Source of the DNA: Adineta ricciae
Lineage: Eukaryota > Rotifera > Eurotatoria > Adinetida > Adinetidae
Direction of reading: 5' to 3'
DNA length: 64,000 bases
Assembly (NCBI GenBank): GCA_905250025.1
Contig: CAJNOJ010000005.1
Location: forward strand, 248,001-312,000
In this document: piece after piece, positions 37,518 through 54,450 of the stretch
Layout of the letters: every line of letters begins with the position of its first letter
How positions within the stretch are numbered: position 1 is the first letter of the stretch
The notes under the pieces: model-generated
Database searches by the model: none
Seen by the model: the letters and a program-made list of their open reading frames with translations, nothing else
What the model was told of the DNA's origin: nothing
Position numbers and translations under genes: made by a program

Positions 37518-37529
37518 TTTTCGTTTCAG
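37518..37529 (+). promoter_or_regulatory. Acceptor-like sequence immediately before NVL ATG
   Basis: TTTTCGTTTCAG directly abuts the proposed NVL start codon at 37530. This could be the 3' splice site of a leader intron or a trans-splice acceptor. Confidence 0.4.
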
Positions 37530-40904
<3,375 letters not shown>

Positions 40905-41257
40905 ATTCTAAGTGTAATTTTTCTTTTTTCTATTCAAAAAAACGAAGAGAAATAAAACAAGAGAAAAATATTGATATGCAACGAACACACAAACACACAA
41001 AGAAGAAAAGGAAAAGAAATTGAAAAATAGAAGAGATACGTCAACCGGTCAAATCAAAGAGAAGACAAATCCACAAAGAATTAAAATAATTTAGTTGATG
41101 TTAATTTTATCAGACGTACTCTTTCCGAATTGTAATAGATGAATTCAATGAAATCGAAATGATATCTTCTATCTGACAGAAACTATTGTCTGTCATACAA
41201 AAAATCATTTTTTGTTTGCTGTTTTTCTCTATTTCTGGACGGAATATACAAATTGTA
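40905..41257. other. Convergent region between NVL and Cav3
   Basis: A/G-rich 350 bp. An AATAAA at about 40951-40956 on the plus strand would serve NVL 3'-end formation. The minus-strand 3' untranslated region of the calcium channel should also lie here. No other gene seen. Confidence 0.5.
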
Positions 41258-44200
41258 TTAGCGGTCATCTGGATTGACCGTACTAATACTCGGAGTTTCG
41301 CCATCGTCAGTATCATCAATAACACGTATAAGACGTTTTGGTTGAGCTCTTAATACCGACGGTGAGAATGGTGGATGTTGCTGGGAATTAGTTGTACTGC
41401 GTTTATAAGTTGGCGACAGATGTGTTGATTGTTCCGTAGATGCTTTTCTTTCTTGAGGTTTCCGCGGACGTGATGGGACCGTATTTGAACGACGATGTGA
41501 CATACTTTCTGTATTGATTTCGTTATTTAGTGGAATAGATTCTTCTTCACGATCTGATGATGGTGATTTATCAATTTGTAACAGTAGAAAACGTGATGTT
41601 GAACCAACGACTGAGGCAACAGATGAACCCTTAACGACCTCAATTGGTTTAGCTACAAAGCAAACATTATTCATTGTTTTCGGAATACAGAGCTCGGTTA
41701 CGTACATTTTTGTCGACGCACTGTGGGTGATGCCATCGAATGGAAGGTAAAATTTGGCGGAAGAGACAATTGTTTCGTTAATGGAAAAATTTGAGTATTC
41801 GTGTCATTTAGGAACTATGAAAGAACTCTCAGATGATAGATTCTACATAACAACTGATCGAATTACTTACATCGAGTTCTTTATCATCTAGAAGTGATTG
41901 ATTAAGATAATTTCGATCTTGTGCATCGGCTTCTAATTGTCTTTCAATTTCTTCATCGATTTCTGCATCATCGGCCATCATACGATTGGATTCCTGTTCA
42001 AATAAGCAAAATCAAAATGCACATGTCACACAAAATTCTTCTAATTTACATCGAGTTTCTTCATGAGAACAGCCACGACAACATTGACAAGCACAAATTG
42101 AGCCATGAGAACGAAAATGACAAAATAAACTGGAGCTACAGCAGTTACAAATTGATTTTTAACGCCATGAGGTGAATCATCTTGACGTAAAGCATCCTAT
42201 TCAACAAATTGATCTTCCAATAAACAAGTTCTTGTCAGAAATCATCTTACCTTCATAATTCCATTCCAGTTATCACCAGTTGCAATTCGAAATAATGTTA
42301 AAAAAGCCATACCAAAATCTTTGAAATGCGCATGTTTATCTAGACCAGCACATGGACGTTCTTCACTACATTCTAGTTTTCCAAATAATTCAACTCCAAG
42401 AGCAGCAAATATGAAGAACAGAAGAAAGAATAGAAGACCCTAAATTATCCACTGAACATGATTCTTGTTGATAATTACGATTCCCTTACTAGATTTCCCA
42501 CTTGTGGAAGAGCTTGAATAACTGTGTCTAATAATGCTCGAATTCCCTTTGCCATTTTGAGCAATTTTAGAACTAAATCGCATGCAAGAGATCAAGTAGA
42601 TATACAAATTAAAAAAGACATTACCTCGAGCAATTCGGAGAACTCTCATCACACGAATCAATGTTGGATTGATTGGAAGTACTTGTCCACTTTTCATTTT
42701 TTCCATGACAATACCAGCAATTGATAGAATAACAATCATTATATCTAACTGATTCCATCTACAGAGCGAATAATGCATTTGAAATACAATCAAAAAGTAA
42801 TTTACTTGTCTTTAAAATAACGTAATGGTCCTAGTGCGATTACTTTGGATATTGATTCCAATATGAACACACTTGTAAACACATAATTACAATAATCAAG
42901 TGCCAAGTCAAAAACCTAAAGGCACCTATAGAAAGGTTTTTCTTGAAAAATGTCTTCTTACCGGTGGCATTAAGTAAAATTCTAATGACATGGTAACAAC
43001 GTTGAGACCGATGACAGCCGCAATGATCAAATCGAAATATTTACTATTACATATATCATGTAATCGTCTTCTCCATGGAGAAAAATGTGCATAGTACGGC
43101 ACTTCGCGCATTCGTCGTCGTTTACGTTCGATTTTCTTTGCGCGTTTCGCTGTTCGACGTGCTTTCTCTTCTCGCTCTTGTTCGGCACGACACTTATGAA
43201 AGTTTTCTACCACAACACCAACAAACATATTCAACACAAAAAAGCCCACAAGTAATAAAAATGATATAAAATATATTAATTTAGCTTCATTATAATTTCT
43301 TATTGGTTGCATATCAACATCAACAGCATCGATGCCATTGTACATTATCTGTACCCAACCATCACGAGATGCTAAGACGAATAAGGCGAGTAATGCCTAC
43401 GGAGAAAGTGGAAGGGATGATTGGGTGAAAAGCAAGGATGATTTTTACTTGGCCTAAATTATCAAAATTGTATTGTTGATTCTTCCAACGATGATCTGGC
43501 GTATCTTCACATTGTTGTCGTGTTGTCACATTGCGAGCGTATGGGCCCTCACAATAATAGAATTTTCCCTTGAAGAGCTACGAGAAAACAGCAGAGAAAT
43601 GAGAAAACTATTGAAAATAGTAAAAATCAGAAGTACCTGTACACCAAGAATGCCGAAAATGATAAAAAATGTACAACAAATAACCACAATATGACCAATA
43701 GGTCTCAGTGATGACATTAAGGTTTGTACGACCAGTTTCAAGCCTGGTGCTCGACTGATTACTAAAGAAAAACCACATCGTCCATGACCAATTTACTTTT
43801 TTCTTCTATCTTCTTACCTCTCAGTGGCCTTAATGTTCTTAGTAGACGAAACACTCGTAACATACTAAATATACGCGTTGTCGCATCAGACTCTGCACCT
43901 GCCGACGGTCCAGCTCCTCGATGCATTGTCAAAAGATCGACTATAGATATAACAACAAGCGATCCATCCATAACATTCCATCCTGTATGTAAATAGGTTT
44001 GCGGTCCACATATAAGTCCACTAGCAATGATTTTTATAATCATCTCAACGCTAAATATGACAGTGAAGATATAATTGGTCATATTCAGAAATTGGCGTTC
44101 CTAAAAAATCAATTCAACTGATAAATGCTCGACAGACAATGAAAGTCGAAACATACAGCACTGTTGGATGGAATCGATGGACGCTCCATGGCTAATGTTA

Positions 44201-47200
44201 TACAATTCAGAGCAATGAAAAACAGGACAGTATAGTCAAATGATTTCTTTATTATCAGACATTTCAATGCTTGCCGTAATCTAGCAAGAAACGTAAACTG
44301 TCATATTGTCGTCATCACAGTGGATTCTACTTACCGGTTTGTCGGTGAGAAAAGATAGAGTGAGTAATCTTCTCGTCGTTGAAACCAATCATACATACGT
44401 GTTCCACATAGATGAGAAAAACATGTTTGACAAAGCTAAATCGGAAAATTCGAAGAAATTGTGTATACTTAGCAAAACATCTTACGCCATTTTGTTCGAA
44501 ATTTGGTGTTTTGACGCCTAGTTGCATATCGCTTTGATCGTTTATAACCGATAGTGTATTGAAATTCGCATCTGCGATCAATCGAATCGAATTAGTTCGA
44601 CTTTTCGGATAGAATTGTTCACATTCGTGTTTTGGTGTTTCATAGATACTCGATGTTTCGTTTTTTGTTGTACGACGCGAAGAATTATCGAACGTCGATC
44701 GCCGTTCTCTCGTCGGATCCAATGAATTGATTTCTTGTTCAATTAATTTTCCATCTCGTTCAATGAAACTTCGATAGATCGTCGTCGTCGATGACGATGA
44801 GGATGTAGTTGATGGGCGTTGAGAAGCAGTTCGACGTATTGGCACGCATTTTTTTTCTTGCTGACTTGAATTTGTCTGAGATAATGAATTGCGAACGTTT
44901 CTCTCAACGCACGGTAATGGAGGAGGCGGCGTTGAAACATGTGGGATGAACTGTTTTTGTGTCGATTTCGTAAGTCCTGTAGTCAAGGAGATATTAACAA
45001 TATTTGATGAACGCCGTCCACCTAAACTGTATTGCCTTCTGAGAATATTTTGATGTCGACTTGACATTGAAGTAGTTGATATTGTATCACGTCGTTTAAA
45101 AGGTCTGCGTTCGCCGATGGATGCAGTTATACTTGTAATATCTTCTATTTGTGACATTTCGGAAATATCATTTTCAGTGTCATTCTCATCAACACTTTGT
45201 TTCTTTTTCAGTCCTTGATTTGTATGTTTAATAGTTGATGACTTTCGTGCAAGGTCATTCGAAACATAAGATTCGACTCTCGTTGGACATGTATAGTAAC
45301 TTTGCGTCGTTGTTGAAGTAGATGAAGGTGTTTGAGGTTGAGAGGGACGATGTTTGATTATAGATTTATATGGCGATGGTGGAGTTGAGACAGTAGTTGC
45401 TCGTCGTCTGTTTGCTTCAAGCATTAATAAAGTTGGATCATCATCATTGTTACTAATGGAGATTTTTGGAATCATGATTTTTACTTCTATAAACGAACCC
45501 GATGATCAAAGATGAAAGTTAAGACATAACGTACCTTTTGTTGTACGAGTACTTCTGTTTTCATTATTACTATTTTTCGCACTTGCGACATCATCTGTAA
45601 CTAATTCATGTGGATTAGCTGGCACTTCAACGTCTCCCGTTAAAAGAGCTTGAGTCTAAATGGTAGTGACCAACAAGTTGTGCGCATTTCATATTCAAAC
45701 ACTGAATCTTACTTTGAATGGATCAGCTTTGGCTAAGCGATCAGTACTACTTCCACTTTCTGAGCCACTACTTCCTTTCTGAGAACAATTTCATCATGAT
45801 TAAACAAAATCCAAAATGGACAAGAATAGTTTCCTACCTCTGTCGAAAATCCTTCGACAAGAATAGCAACTAACAAGTTGAACAAAACATAATTTCCAAA
45901 TGTCATCAATGCAATGAAATACAACGCTGCCCAAGCGCTTGTTTTCTCCATTCCATTGTAAAGTACTTCATTCCAATCTTCCTGTGTTAACACCTAGACA
46001 AAAACACGTCTCCCATTCTCAAATCTTCCATTAAATCAACATTCTACATAAGCAATTCATATAAAATACATCAAGCAGGACGGTGACGGGTGTGTGCGGA
46101 GAGAAGAATGAAAGCAAAAATTAGAAGTAGAGAATAGCAAATCATCCATATCTAACATATAATGTATAGAGGAGAGAAAAAGAATGCAGTAATTAACGGA
46201 TAATAGGTAATAATTTCAATGCTAGATTTCATTCTCTAGACAAGAACTTGTCCGAGAAAAGTGATACCTGGAAGACGGTTAATACTGCAAAACGTAGTGA
46301 ATCGAAATTTTTTCTCTCTTGTATACATTTGATATCTTGGAGGTCGGTATGATTTCTGAGAAGATCCATTTCGGGACACGTGCAACAACGACATTTCATG
46401 TCAATTTGTTCACGTGATGTGGAATTGAATGCTTGTAATGTACAAAATTCACCGCCAAATAAATGCATGCCAAGAATACTATTTGTCGATTATCGAAAAA
46501 AAACAAAAAACACAACAAACGAAATAGAATGATTCGGTGCAATGAGAGTCAAAACAAACGAGAACATCGAAAGCGATAACATATTCATGAATACGGACTG
46601 GCTGAGCTATCCTCGTGAATAGGGTATGTCTGTTTTTGCTGATTTGTATATGAACATGAAGGACAACATGCAAAGACAATATCAGCAATGACAGAGACGA
46701 AATTTTTATCAGTGAAATATCGAGATGTGCACGTATGTAACTGTGTTTGACTTTTTTAATTACTTGAAAGACAGTTAAAGTTGCCCATAAGAGAGAATCA
46801 AAATTCTTTCGTGAACACTCGAATTCAAGACGATTGCTGTGTTTATCTTCGATGTATTTGCAAAATTTGCATCCAAAAATATTCATACCCAAGATACTGG
46901 AGAAAGAAGTTTAGATTAGTTCAGATAGATTCAAAGATTCATTACAAATCAATGAATATGCCTGTCGAACATATTCGAAGATTTCTAATAGGTAGTCAGA
47001 GACAGAGAGAGAGAACGGAAAGGGTAGAACAACTAATAAACACTTACCTGAATATGAATATGAAAAGGATTAATAACGAGAAGAATGTCGCAACGTTATC
47101 CATCGTTTTGAGCATAACAACCTGAAGAAGATATTCCATCAAAACTTAATTTATACTCCGCATTTTGTCTTACCAATTGTCGTCGTAATGTTGGCATAAA

Positions 47201-50200
47201 TCTCACTAATTTTAAAACACGTAACAAACGAAATGTACGTAGAACTGAGAGACCACTATTTTTATTTCCTTGTAATTCAACCACACTCATTACAACGATG
47301 ATGCCATCGAATAGATTGTAAGCACTTTTGATATATTTCAAAAATCCATCAGCAATTATTTTGCAGATCATCTCAATTGCAAAGAGTGATGTGAAAACCA
47401 GATTACTATATTCCAATGCATTGGTCAACGACGCGGGTTGGCCATGATATTCAATACCCATGGATAATGTATTAATAACAATCGCCGAGAGGACGATTCG
47501 ACGAAAATATTTACTGGCGACGAAAGCGGAGATCAGATGGCGAAATCTTGTAAAATAGGAGAAGATATATCGATTAAGACAAAGACGAACTCTCGATGGT
47601 GTTTTTTTGTGTTTATGTTCTTCTTGTTCAACATCATCATCTTCGTCATCGTCACTGATTTCACCTTGACGTTGACATTCACAAAATTGAATATTTGCCT
47701 TCTTATCGGATGTTTCAAGTAATAGATGTTCAACGATGTTATTTGCTGAGGGAATTATATTCACATCTGCACAGATAATTTCTGTGACATCAGTCATTTT
47801 CTTTGGATTATGTCTTGATTTCAATGGTGCTAATGTTGGCGTGACAGAATTGAGGACGAGTGGCTTCGATGGGTTCGTTTGTATTTCATTGGGGGGAGTT
47901 GGCGAGTGACCAGAATCGACAATTTCGGAAATTTCTGGACTGGCAGCAGGTGCTTCGATTGAATACGGAGATATGGATGAGGTTGTTGATGGACATGTCG
48001 GGACATTTCGTATCTCTGTAATTTGATACAATGGACAATTAGCTTGATGCGTGAAATGATGATTTGGTAACTGAGATGAACTGTTTGCTAATAATTTTCT
48101 TTGACGACGCTTTTCTTCTTCTAATAGGTGCTTTCTCTTAGCCTAGAAACAAAGAGAAGCTAAGCATTCTGACATGAAATGCCCGATTAGACATTACTTT
48201 GCCATGTTTTTGTTGATAAGCTAGCCAGAGTGCAACTAGACGTCGATGGCCGCGCTTCCAGAGATGTTCTAGATATTTGATTGTTTCTTCCCAACATGAG
48301 CCGGGTTCGTCACTCAACAATGTACTCGATGAGCGGGAAAATCGGCGACGTTCGGCAAGCATACGTTCAGTTTCACGTTTTTTTGTCTCACTAAACTGTG
48401 TAGCAATAACAACAAGACATAAATTAATCATAAAAAATGATCCAATAATAATTAGAAAGACAAAATAAATCCAATCCCAAAATGAATGAGCATCTTGTAT
48501 ATAATACATAATATTAACCCAACTTTCCAGACTAATTATCTACGAAAAAANNNNNNNNNNNNNNNNNNNNNNNNNNNNNNNNNNNNNNNNNNNNNNNNNN
48601 NNNNNNNNNNNNNNNNNNNNGTAGCAATAACAACAAGACATAAATTAATCATAAAAAATGATCCAATAATAATTAGAAAGACAAAATAAATCCAATCCCA
48701 AAATGAATGAGCATCTTGTATATAATACATAATATTAACCCAACTTTCCAGACTAATTATCTACAATAAAGCAAAACAGTGTTGAAGAAACAGAAAGGCG
48801 AAGACGGCAACATACTTGAAAGATAACAACCCACGCTAAACCAATATTATCAAAACTAATTGAACCCGAATAAGGATTTTTATCGGAAACATTACAAAAC
48901 TTGTAGTATTGATTCCAATTAATACATCCATTAATCGGTTTATTATAATCATTGACTATTTGTTCACGTACTGCATAAAAATCTAATTCACATGTCATGT
49001 TTCCTTTTCGTAATTTCGGTATTTCCAAACATTTTGTCATTCCACTCGATTGAGGATGTGAACAAACAAAAGAATCTTGATCAGGTGGCATATAAAAAGG
49101 TCGTTCGGGAAAATCACTAAAGAATTCAAATTATTCAATAGTCTTTTTCCTATTCAAAATATTCGACATACTCGAACAGTGGATGATTGGGTATAGTCGT
49201 CATATTCAATTGTAAAAAACATCGATTACGTAATAAACCTTTCCATAATTGTACACCAACAATACCAAATATGAAGAAGACAAAAAAACAGAGAAGTAAC
49301 ACATTTCCCAGCATTGGCAATGTATCGAGTAATAGCATGACGAGTATACGCATAGATGGAACACGATTAATGGCACGTAGTGGACGTAGAACACGAACTG
49401 TACGAATAGCTGATAGACTCAAATTATCACCTGGTATTAATGATTCAACTAATCTATATAAACGAAAGAGACATGTTTTACAATCGAAGATAACTATGAA
49501 AATTTACCCCGCAACAACAATAAAACAATCGAGTCTATTCCATGTTTCAGCTAAATATGTTCCTTTTCCAAAGATGCCCATAGCGGTCATTTTAATACAC
49601 ATTTCGATGGTAAAAAATCCGAAAATGAAATAATCCGTCGCTTGCAACCAAATACAACGTGCTGCATCGCATTTTTTCGATACTTGTGAACCCGCAAGAT
49701 GGACACATGGTTGATACATGCCAAGTGTAATACAATTCAATAATATAACCAACATACTAATACGTTCGAACCATGGCCAAGTTATTAAACGTAAACATTG
49801 ATATCGTGGTGTNTTAATACACATTTCGATGGTAAAAAATCCAAAAATGAAATAATCCGTCGCTTGCAACCAAATACAACGTGCTGCATCGCATTTTTTC
49901 GATACTTGTGAACCCGCAAGATGGACACATGGTTGATACATGCCAAGTGTAATACAATTCAATAATATAACCAACATACTAATACGTTCGAACCATGGCC
50001 AAGTTATTAAACGTAAACATTGATATCGTGGTGTAGTTGTTTGTTTCAAACAATAAAAAACTTGATCAACAAATCCAGGAAATGGTAATTCATTTTCATC
50101 TGTTTCGTCCAGATTCCGCGAACGTGGTAAATCCGAAAGTATGTTGGATGATGCATGTTCATTTAGAAAACGATCCGTTTCGTGGATTTGTATATCATCA

Positions 50201-50304
50201 TTTGGTATGGAGACAATTGTTGGTGATGAACTATGATAAAGTTTATTCGTATTATAAACAGTATGATTTGTGTTATTAGCGGTTGTTAAACGGTTTTTAT
50301 CCAT
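41258..50304 (-). CDS. T-type voltage-gated calcium channel alpha-1 subunit (Cav3)
   Basis: Large gene with all four domains. Domain I begins near residue 80 ([17 protein letters not shown], then [12 protein letters not shown]) and has S4 [19 protein letters not shown]. The domain I pore exon has SLESW; II has TQEDWN; III has [12 protein letters not shown] has a DNWN-type filter. So the selectivity residues read E-E-D-D, diagnostic of Cav3 channels, which open at low voltage and carry transient Ca2+ current in the plasma membrane. Long Ser/Pro/Thr-rich linkers lie between I-II (about 48031-47600) and II-III (about 45475-44500), and III-IV carries [18 protein letters not shown]. The C-terminus ends STVNPDDR. 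Two alternative domain II turret exons are present. Two assembly defects (48400-48764 and 49593-50034) interrupt domain I, so a straight translation would be wrong there. The upstream DNA is a palindrome. Confidence 0.92.
46268..46478 (-). other. Cav3 domain II S5-P turret exon, long Cys-rich form
   Basis: Exon of 211 nt (70 codons plus 1) beginning [11 protein letters not shown] and ending [15 protein letters not shown] before donor GTATCA. Its turret is about 26 residues longer than the other form and has six cysteines, including CRCCTC. It cannot be spliced together with the other exon without duplicating the end of S5 and the pore helix, so the two should be mutually exclusive. Confidence 0.85.
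46764..46896 (-). other. Cav3 domain II S5-P turret exon, short form
   Basis: Exon of 133 nt (44 codons plus 1) beginning [11 protein letters not shown] and ending [15 protein letters not shown] before donor GTAATT; acceptor CTCCAG. It encodes the end of S5, a short extracellular turret with three cysteines and the start of the pore helix. It is alternative to the 211-nt exon at 46268-46478, which starts and ends with matching sequence and has the same phase. Confidence 0.85.
48400..48764. repeat. 70-base N gap flanked by a 144-bp direct duplication
   Basis: N bases fill 48551-48620. The 144 bases 48400-48543 recur identically at 48621-48764. The copied segment is the domain I pore/S6 exon of Cav3. 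A true tandem exon duplication of exactly the gap flanks is unlikely, so this looks like an unresolved overlap in scaffolding. Confidence 0.85.
49593..50034. repeat. About 220-bp tandem duplication joined by one N
   Basis: The block ending at 49812 is repeated from 49814, with a single N between. The copies differ at one base (TCCGAAAATG against TCCAAAAATG). It duplicates the Cav3 domain I S1-S2 coding segment in frame. Removing one copy restores a normal channel, so this is most likely two alleles or overlapping contigs placed side by side. Confidence 0.85.
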
Positions 50305-50806
50305 AATCGAGCAAATAATCTTGCTGCATCATTTGAATGGAATAAGAGATGGTAAGATCGGTTAGAGTAACATGAGTCGACACCGATAGGCATCTATATA
50401 TATGCATATGTATATACAAAATAATAAAGTCAAATATTATTGATGTGTTTTACGTCAAAAGAAAGGCATTTGTATACACATATACGACTTCAATTCTCAT
50501 TTCTTTCAACTAACTATACTATAAAGGTGTATACTGTCATAATGTCCTCTTAGAAAGACGAAAAATGGTCTATACTTTTGTATATGTGCACGATTATGAA
50601 TATATATGGATTGGTAGTAAAAAGAAAACGTGCGACTAATGATTAAATGAAGAAAGTGTGGCTTTGTTGTAACTTACATCGAGCCGACAGAGAAGAACTA
50701 GGAGGTAAAACTTTCTACATATTCCATCACCATCCTTGAGGTATTTTGTGTTTATAGGTAAAGATTGTACACATCTGAAAAGAAACAAAAATCGGCGATG
50801 AGAAAG
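50305..50806. promoter_or_regulatory. Cav3 5' flank
   Basis: AT-rich 500 bp between the Cav3 start codon and the palindrome as seen in this window. On the minus strand a GATGCAG acceptor-like sequence lies about 20 bases before the Cav3 ATG, so the first coding exon may be preceded by a leader intron. The right palindrome arm runs past 64000, so this segment may also have a mirror copy outside the window. Confidence 0.4.
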
Positions 50807-53800
50807 AGAAGTAAAGACAAACGAATGTTGTTTTCAGCTAGACATCTAACATTGTCTCATCCTGTGTATGCTTGTGTAATAAAATGTCGTTGAATTACAA
50901 TATACAAATCTCTCGGGAAATCTTTTAGTTCGCCGTTCTTGTTGTTGCCGTTGCCAAGGGGCAACTTTTCACATTGAATGTGTTGCCGATGATAGTAATT
51001 GAAGATGCATATAGGAGTGTATAGATATCTGTCGCGACCAAATTATACTGTTTTACATATTTCCAATGTTGGCCTGATAATTGCACTAAAATTATAGTTT
51101 TCGTCAGTATACAGACCAAGAAAAACTTTAATGACTCTCTTTTCTTTCTTTCGTTAGTTTCTTTTATACGTTAAATAAATGATAAATGTTTGATTGATAA
51201 CCATATTATTATACGAAATGAATAGAAGTTCATTATAACTGACAAGAGCAATATATATATATACACATGTTCATTGAAGTATAAACATAATGAACATGGT
51301 ACTCCTATGAAGTACACAGAGATAAATGCCATTGAAAATAGTTTTTCTTCTTTTCGTAGTTTAAATTCAATCAGGTTAGTAATACGGTTTGCTTCGATAT
51401 GCTCATCTTCGACGTCATTAATTGTTAACTAAGCATAGGACTTCATCGATCATGCCGAGAGAATTAATTCATAATTTGATCATTAAAAAACTAATACTAG
51501 CAACATAATCAGATTAGAACTCGTCGATTTCTTTTAATCATTAAATGACAGATTAAGAGTTGGACTTGGAAAAGTTTATTTGATTTGCACGAAAAGAAAA
51601 CTTACCTTGTCTTGAATAATCTAACGTTCATTTCAAAAGAAGAAACTTGAAGGCGGTATAAGAGTATGTCCTTATGTTCGTACCTTGTCATAATATATCC
51701 ATCAATCTGTCTTTACTCATCTGTCTCTCTACTGGAAATGACTGTGTCAATCAATGTAACTTCGAAATGACGTATTCGCTACGTTTATTCTGCGCTCTCC
51801 ACTTTCATTCTTTGTAAACATGTTGTTATCTTCAAAAACTCGTTGTCAGTTTTATCAAAAGGAAAACTATATGCTTCTTTGAATAGGAACGTCGGCGATC
51901 ATAAAAAAAAGGGAGAAGAAGAAGAAAAAGCGGAAAAGGAGATGATGAGAAAGAAAATAAATAATATTTCTTTTCTCCATTTTGCTAAAACAAGACGCTA
52001 AAAAAGTTCAAGTAAATGACGAGAATAAATGCTTATTTAGAAAAGAAACCTCATGTATAATAAGAAATGACTACTACTTGTATACACCACTTACCCGGAA
52101 GTTTGCCGAGCATTCTTATTTGTCACTCGGCTTGTCGTTTGATTTCGTCACGCTTTGTACTTCTTCGAGTTTCATAAAGGAGAAAATTTAATAAAGATCA
52201 ACTTCGATTGAATAGGAGAAAACTGTGTAGATGATTGGAAACAGCATGACCGAATGGATCGAAGATAGAAAGTAGGTTCGCGAGTGATAGATAAAAAGAA
52301 TCAGAGAAGCAATTGGAATGAAAAATGATGGAAATTACTTCGGCGACTGGCGACAGTAGGGCACGCGTGTATTTAATACTAAAAGAAAGAATAGTGTATT
52401 GATTTCAGTTTGGGTTTCTTTTTCTTCTCCTCTGTTGTTTCCTTATCGATTAGAATTGATGATGAGGGTTTTAGCAATGCATTACCAAATGAACGTTCTT
52501 CTCGCTACTCGTTAATATTAGAACATAAATATAAGCCGAAGACGAAGAGAACGAAGAAACAAACGATTTCATTTTGTTTTTTTGCATTACTATGGATTAT
52601 ATATATATATATATATATGGAAAAGATCTTTGTCACTCATTGTTGATACAACACTTCAGGAGTAGGAGATGAGATTGAATGGTGGCTTTTGGCACGATAA
52701 ATTTCGTGCTAGGTGTAATAGAACGACATTATCAACAAACAACGTACTGGTAGAAGGGAGAATAGTTAGTTTTGATAACTGCTAATTAGAAGGCACTAGT
52801 AGTGGGACAGGAAGAAAACTAGCTCAAATTAGTTTCTCGTTCTGTCGATTTTCTCTGCTATATTCGCGGATGATTTCTAGCGAAGTCAAGAGAGGAGAAG
52901 AAGAAGAAAGAGAGAGAGAGCAAGGACGACATTGCGACTGAGGTACAGTAATGATTAATTTGACACTGTCGTCAACAACCGTTGATGATGACGGCAAAAT
53001 GAATGGAAACCAGCCCAGCGTCAACAACTACTAACGAATAGATGATGATTTCGAGATGTGTTTGTGAGAAAACGAGTTATATTATTGAATACAATTCTGA
53101 AATAAACATGAAAAAAATGAGCATGATTAGTGTTCGTCTACGTTTGAAAAATTTCAGTTTCATGCATAATACATACACATATATATTCGACATTGTTTGT
53201 CACTTTTCTTCTTCTGGTAGTTTACAGATGAATGTGCATACTGGAATATCTGAGCATCTAAACAACGCATGCTTTTTATCGTTTGTTACTAGAATCTCAC
53301 TTAATACAATTAGAAGTCACGCGTGTATCTGATCCCTTCGTTGACTCCCGATTTACTCTCTGTCAGCAGTCATTAGAGAAAATCTGAATGAGGGCACAGA
53401 AATCTCTTGTTCGAGAAAGAGTGAGGAGGACAACGACGACAACAATGTTATTGTTGATGGTCCCTCGTCGCGCATCGTTTGTGTGTCTCGTGAAAAACAG
53501 CAAATTCGTTCCTCGACTACTAACGAATCAACAAGAATTGATGGAAAGCCGAATGTTACTAACTGGAAAGCAATACAATGTACTGTACTGTGATACGATG
53601 CGATGCGATAACGAAATTAAAATGTCGGATTTCCTCTTCGTTTGCCTACGAGATAAGAGCTACTAATTCGTATTTGTATATGAAATAAGATTAACTTTTG
53701 ATAAATCAACAGCTACTGCATCGCACTAATCGACAACAATAGCCAATTTATTTGACATGATAGAAAAACTGCTGCTGCTGCTACCGCTTCATCTTTCTCC

Positions 53801-53859
53801 CTTTTTCTCGCGTTCGCTACCAAATTAATTAGAGCAAATAAAGAACAAGCTCATCTTAC

Positions 53860-54022
53860 CTGCTAGTATTATCTCTGACAAAACCTGATAAGTCGCAGTG
53901 TTCAGTCGGGAAATTCTACATTGTGAGAAACGTGTTATACTTCTCATTACACTACCCGTATTACTACTACTATAATTAAGACTCTTTGAAAACCTCCATC
54001 CTGTGCTTTCGTGCATTTTCAT
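53860..54022 (-). other. Conserved short ORF with splice donor, left arm
   Basis: Frame starting MKMHESTGWRFSKS and open to a GTAAGA donor at 53859. The paired frame in the right arm (60790-60952) has the same length and donor. Across the 65-residue frames only two residues differ. It has the same orientation as Cav3, so it may be a 5' leader exon of that gene. It could also be chance conservation, as the arms are similar overall. Confidence 0.35.
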
Positions 54023-54423
54023 TCGTATATTTTTTTTCTTCTCTTTCCTCGCTGGATTTTCCTTCTTCTACACGCTCTTCTCTATCGTTTAGTATTACTC
54101 AGTCGTTCAGTCATTCAAAAAATGGGAAATTATTTGTTATGTTCTTTTTTTTCTCTTCCCCTATGTCGAGCTTACTTGCATCCTGCCTTGTCATCTTCAT
54201 TTTGGACATTCAAAATGTAAAGGAATGCCACTAACTTCTGCTAATCTGCTCGCAAGGTTGTCTACTTCCGGTTCGTTTCTACTCGAGAAGTTCGACAACG
54301 ATGCGCGCAAACGCACGCATATGTGTATAAGATTAAAAGCTGATCGACAGAAAACACAAGCATTAGCATCATCTTTACTTTTCATGCTTGTATTCGTTCT
54401 TTCGAAGTCGTTCGCAGGAGAAT

Positions 54424-54450
54424 ATCATCATCATCATCATCATCATCATC
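54424..54450. repeat. (CAT)n trinucleotide repeat in left arm
   Basis: About nine CAT units. The mirror tract at about 60379-60394 has about five, so the arms differ in repeat number. Confidence 0.8.

Noticed and set aside
43075-43269. Plus-strand frames within Cav3
   Set aside because: Antisense shadows of well-identified channel exons.
52410-52646. Plus-strand 78-codon frame shared with 62166-62399
   Set aside because: Conserved only because the arms are duplicates; low-complexity, and the C-terminal part is shifted between copies by an AT-repeat indel.
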